From Anaerolineae bacterium (GTDB lineage Bacteria; Chloroflexota; Anaerolineae; JAAYZQ01): a DNA stretch of 14,359 bases. The notes under the pieces were generated by a model. It worked only from the letters and a program-made list of their open reading frames with translations, was not told where the DNA came from and searched no databases. The DNA lies in assembly GCA_016926595.1 (NCBI GenBank), contig JAFGOG010000641.1:1-14359 (forward strand), in the 5' to 3' direction. Every line of letters starts with the position of its first letter. Positions within the stretch are counted from its first letter, which is position 1. The position numbers were made by a program, and so were the translations under genes. Shown here one piece after another: positions 13,201-14,359 of this stretch.

Positions 13201-13734
13201 GTCGCCCCGCTGTTCGTACCCCGCGGCCAGGCGCTCCAGCGCCTCCAACCTTTCCCGGTCCAGCCGCTCGCGTACCCCGAGGCACCAATCGTCCCAGGCG
13301 GCGCTGCCGCGCACGGACAGGCCCTCCAGGAAGGGGCCGCGCACCAGGCTCAACGCCTCTTCCAGCCTGCCCAGGTCTTGTGTCCGGCCGCCGTCAAGGC
13401 TTGCCCGGAACGCGGCGACGTCGAGCCAATGGTCGCTGTCAACGTTGAACTGGATCGCCTCGCGGGTGATGAGCAGATGCGGCGGCGTGGCCTGCCGGTC
13501 GCCGATCGCCTTGCGCAGGTTGGCCAGGGCGTTGCGCAGACGGGTGTAGGCCACGCGATCCGGCATGTCGGGCCATAGCAGCCCCACCAGAGCCTCGCGA
13601 AAATGCGGGCGCCCCGCCTCCACCGCCAGGTAGGCCAGCAAGGCGCGCACCTTGTTCGAGTCAAAGGCAGTGACCGGCTCGCCCTCCAGGCGGATGTCGA
13701 TGGGACCCAGCGTTGAGATAGACAGACGAGCCAT
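10294..13734 (-). CDS. SARP/AfsR-like BTAD regulator with NB-ARC-type ATPase and TPRs
   Basis: The 1146-residue protein has a winged-helix DNA-binding domain (1-95, MARLSISTLGPIDIRLEGEP, GLLWPDMPDRVAYTRLRNAL) and a BTAD domain (about 100-247, ending LDVEPDPETVRLYEQI). A short linker (250-275) leads to a STAND ATPase with Walker A GPGGSGKT (306-313), Walker B LLLLLDNCEH (376-385), a sensor-like LLTTSR (405-410) and GMPLAL (478-483). TPR-like helices follow from about 650 to 1130. This is the AfsR/LuxR-like architecture: ATP binding and a signal sensed through the TPRs would switch the activator. It is paralogous to the regulator at 2783-7483 (both read KVRALLAYLAVEAGRPH near residue 30) but lacks the cyclase-like and lectin-like domains and has a different ATPase subtype. 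GAGAGGG lies 6 nt before the ATG. The gene is divergent from the small exported protein. The linker and the tail each contain a repeat read in frame. Confidence 0.9.
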   Translation of the reverse strand: MARLSISTLGPIDIRLEGEPVTAFDSNKVRALLAYLAVEAGRPHFREALVGLLWPDMPDRVAYTRLRNALANLRKAIGDRQATPPHLLITREAIQFNVDSDHWLDVAAFRASLDGGRTQDLGRLEEALSLVRGPFLEGLSVRGSAAWDDWCLGVRERLDRERLEALERLAAGYEQRGDLARALARARQQVAWATWQEEGHRRLMRLLARSGKRNAALAQYEACRRALRKELDVEPDPETVRLYEQIRDRSEIGNSETGFLSKTRFLTATRGNLPAALTPLVGRERELADLERLLADPQVRLLTVVGPGGSGKTRLGLEAAATQMPHYAHGVWFVSLAALQATEGIVPTVAQALGLSFSDRYEPRQQLLDYIRQKQLLLLLDNCEHLLAGGELWAEMLQAAPGVRLLTTSRVRLGLQGEYVFELAGMDCPPEQEQSPERLPTYSAVALFVAMARRAHPGWAPQGEEWASIARLCRQVQGMPLALLLAAAWMDALSPADIARRVAQDLGFLETAWPDLPARQRSMRAVCEASWRLLSEREQAVFAALATCRGGFTAEAAQEIAGADVRVLRSLVHKSFLQVEKAPAHVSVNPGTLAPPAWPLRYGVHELLRQYALEKLAQSPDGGRGARDRHAICYLTALARWAVELKGPRQRAALGEMEVELGNLRAAWEWVVEGGRWAEVGRAAEWLALFYDWRRRSTEACLLFAQAAERLSALVAGRTAVGPEAVRILVELLARQAAIEPDDAIRARLAQRCQALLARSELTGLDLRRQRALVLRVFAVHLAGGEVARARALLEESLALYRALGDRWAEAIVLLILGSLEYNDGKIDDAGRQYEESLALFRALGAQHGIATCLYYLHLAYGWRGRFAEAEHVVEERMALAREWGDLASLAQAYEMLGSIRFIAGRSVEAIEVFEREYMPRIEELGDRVQWGYYSAWLGHIKLDSGDYGSARAYAERSLALGREMNSWLVVSAALPVLAMQALLEGRAEEASRLYRETLAVADEAGYRVLRSFYGGEWAAAELLAGRRDAAWQCLVAALRAAADEQSSIVPIRVLPGAALWLAAEGLAERAVEVYALAQRYAHIANSHWYQDVFGPPIAAAAASLPPEVVEAAQARGRARDLGETVRELLAEMKHDTETTDTRMGA
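10305..10327. repeat. short repeat forming the regulator's C-terminal tail
   Basis: TCCGTG occurs at 10305, 10313 and 10322 (CACGGA on the coding strand). It encodes most of the last residues of the regulator (DTETTDTRMG) up to the stop at 10294. Stretches of CACGGA-type repeats are common intergenic sequence in many genomes, so the tail may have been gained when the original stop was lost. Confidence 0.5.
12938..12970. repeat. in-frame 15-bp inverted repeat in the BTAD-ATPase linker
   Basis: AGAAACCGGGTTTTT (12938-12952) and its exact reverse complement (12956-12970) surround GAC. It encodes about residues 255-266 (SETGFLSKTRFL), right between the BTAD domain and the ATPase domain. AGAAACCGGGTTT palindromes are, to my recollection, abundant dispersed repeats in Chloroflexota and cyanobacteria. 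Confidence 0.87.
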
Positions 13735-13790
13735 AGGCTACCCTCTCCAAACGAGGATCAGCGAGGGAAACGGAACCATGGTTTGGCATC

Positions 13791-13796
13791 ATTATA
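13791..13796 (-). promoter_or_regulatory. -10 box of the 1146-residue regulator
   Basis: A perfect TATAAT on the minus strand lies 56 nt before the ATG at 13734. The expected -35 position (about 13814-13819) falls on the first unit of the 11-bp repeat array and is not TTGACA-like, as at the other regulator. Confidence 0.55.
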
Positions 13797-13812
13797 ACAC
13801 AGTCTGGCTTTT

Positions 13813-13866
13813 TATGCACACAGCATGCGTTGGCCATGCGTCTGGCATGCGCGGGTATGGTACACT
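13813..13866 (+). promoter_or_regulatory. SARP-type heptamer array and -10 of the small exported protein gene
   Basis: CATGCGT occurs at 13824 and 13835, CATGCGC at 13846, and a weaker TATGCAC at 13813, all spaced 11 bp. After the last heptamer (ends 13852) there are exactly 8 nt to TACACT (13861-13866), a 4/6 match to TATAAT. The start site would be near 13873, about 60 nt before the ATG. TGGTA/TACCA (13858-13862, 13869-13873) form a small inverted repeat across the -10. Confidence 0.68.
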
Positions 13867-13934
13867 GTTACCAGGCATCGGGGTACAAGACCATCTCTCT
13901 ATCCGTTTCCATTCACAAACACAGGAGGCACATG

Positions 13935-14276
13935 ATGTTCGCATCGCGTCAACTTGGTAAAGGCAAGACCGCTCTTTTGCTGGCGCTGCTGTTTGCGCTG
14001 CTGCTCGCCGTCCCGGTGTCCGCCGACGGCCCATTGATCTTTGATGGTGCGTGGGAGCAAGACTATCTGGCATTCGGTGATCTCTGTCCGGGCATAGAGG
14101 TATGGGATCACGAGGTAGGCACCTTCCGCCAGTGGGTCTATCTCGACAAAGAGGGCAATTGGACGAGCAGCAAGATACACTTTATCGGCACGGACACCTA
14201 TTACAATCCGGAGAATCCGGGTGTGGTGTTGAGCGGAAACTTCAGTGCTATGACAGGATTCGATCTGTGGACCTAG
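13935..14276 (+). CDS. small exported protein of unknown function
   Basis: The 113-residue protein starts MFASRQLGKGKT and has a clear signal peptide: Lys/Arg at 5-11, the hydrophobic run ALLLALLFALLLAVPV, and a cleavage site VSA-DG near residue 30. The mature part of about 84 residues is acidic and aromatic, with CPGIEVWDHEVGTFRQWVY and NPENPGVVLSGNFSAMTGF, suggesting a beta-sheet fold. I know secreted Chloroflexota proteins of similar pattern only vaguely and they are usually longer, so a shortened C-terminus is possible. The ATG at 13935 lies 6 nt after AGGAGG, the same spacing as at the other exported gene; the ATG at 13932 is only 3 nt away. The gene is behind the CATGCGT array and divergent from the second regulator. 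Its stop overlaps that of a possible convergent gene. Confidence 0.75.
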   Translation: MFASRQLGKGKTALLLALLFALLLAVPVSADGPLIFDGAWEQDYLAFGDLCPGIEVWDHEVGTFRQWVYLDKEGNWTSSKIHFIGTDTYYNPENPGVVLSGNFSAMTGFDLWT

Positions 14277-14359
14277 CCACCATACAGTTTTTCAAAGTAA
14301 GGAACGAACATGATTGAGAATGGCTGCGAATTGGTCAGCAGGCGCTCAATCATGTTCCA
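14273..14359 (-). CDS. possible 3' end of a convergent gene
   Basis: The minus strand is open from the right edge to a TAG at 14275-14273 and reads 28 residues ending NSQPFSIMFVPYFEKLYGG. The composition looks protein-like, and a convergent gene here would explain why the small exported gene ends where it does; the two stop codons overlap by two bases. The piece is too short to identify and part of it is an inverted repeat, so it may be chance. Confidence 0.35.
   Translation of the reverse strand, partial: WNMIERLLTNSQPFSIMFVPYFEKLYGG
14306..14357. repeat. 13-bp inverted repeat at the right edge
   Basis: GAACATGATTGAG (14306-14318) and its exact reverse complement (14345-14357) flank 26 nt. 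It lies 30 nt past the stop of the small exported gene. It could be a transcription end signal, a repeat element, or part of a coding region on the minus strand that continues outside the window. Confidence 0.7.

Noticed and set aside
12770..13549. 259-codon plus-strand open frame
   Set aside because: Ser/Arg-rich composition typical of an antisense shadow of the second regulator's N-terminus.
13791..13852. The CATGCGT array as an 8-bp-spaced SARP site for the regulator's own -10
   Set aside because: The distance from the nearest unit to TATAAT is 16 nt here and 10 nt at the other regulator, so the geometry is not conserved in that direction; autoregulation remains possible but not by the same layout.
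13830..13934. Upstream extension of the small exported protein gene to 13830
   Set aside because: It would run through the heptamer array and bury the signal peptide; AGGAGG fixes the start at 13935 or 13932.

Overview
The window looks like part of a high-GC chromosome from the Chloroflexota (Anaerolineae/Caldilineae-like). This is inferred from two large BTAD-domain regulators with the 'ALLAYLAVEAGRPH' type N-terminus, an M29-like protein, and several palindromic repeat types scattered in and between genes. No phage, rRNA, tRNA or CRISPR signal was seen.

Left part (1-2783, minus strand): the 5' part of an M29 aminopeptidase-like gene that runs off the left edge; a Nudix hydrolase with its own sigma70-like promoter; and a two-gene unit holding a small soluble protein that resembles the cytoplasmic domain of T2SS-F/TadB proteins and an unrecognised 192-residue protein. 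The unit has a good promoter whose -35 edge overlaps a perfect 20-bp palindrome.

Centre (2783-9636): a 1566-residue regulator on the minus strand (winged helix, BTAD, degenerate nucleotide cyclase domain, AAA/STAND ATPase, TPR-like repeats, C-terminal concanavalin-like domain). It is divergent from an exported 657-residue HExxH metalloprotease-like protein. Between 9637 and 10293 lie a broken hicB/hicA toxin-antitoxin remnant and a cluster of dispersed repeats.

Right part (10294-14359): a second, paralogous regulator (1146 residues; winged helix, BTAD, NB-ARC-like ATPase, TPRs) on the minus strand, divergent from a small exported protein of about 113 residues. The last 87 bases may hold the 3' end of a convergent gene.

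The main observation is that the window contains two copies of one layout: a BTAD/ATPase/TPR regulator facing a gene for an exported protein. In each shared promoter region there are heptamer direct repeats in an 11-bp register. The last heptamer sits exactly 8 bp before a plausible -10 of the exported-protein gene. That is the operator geometry known for Streptomyces SARP activators. The heptamer differs between the two modules (GATGAGA type versus CATGCGT type), as do the DNA-binding helices, so each regulator may control its own neighbour. A second theme is that both regulator genes carry several different palindromic or short tandem repeats inside the reading frame, always in linkers, helix ends or the tail.
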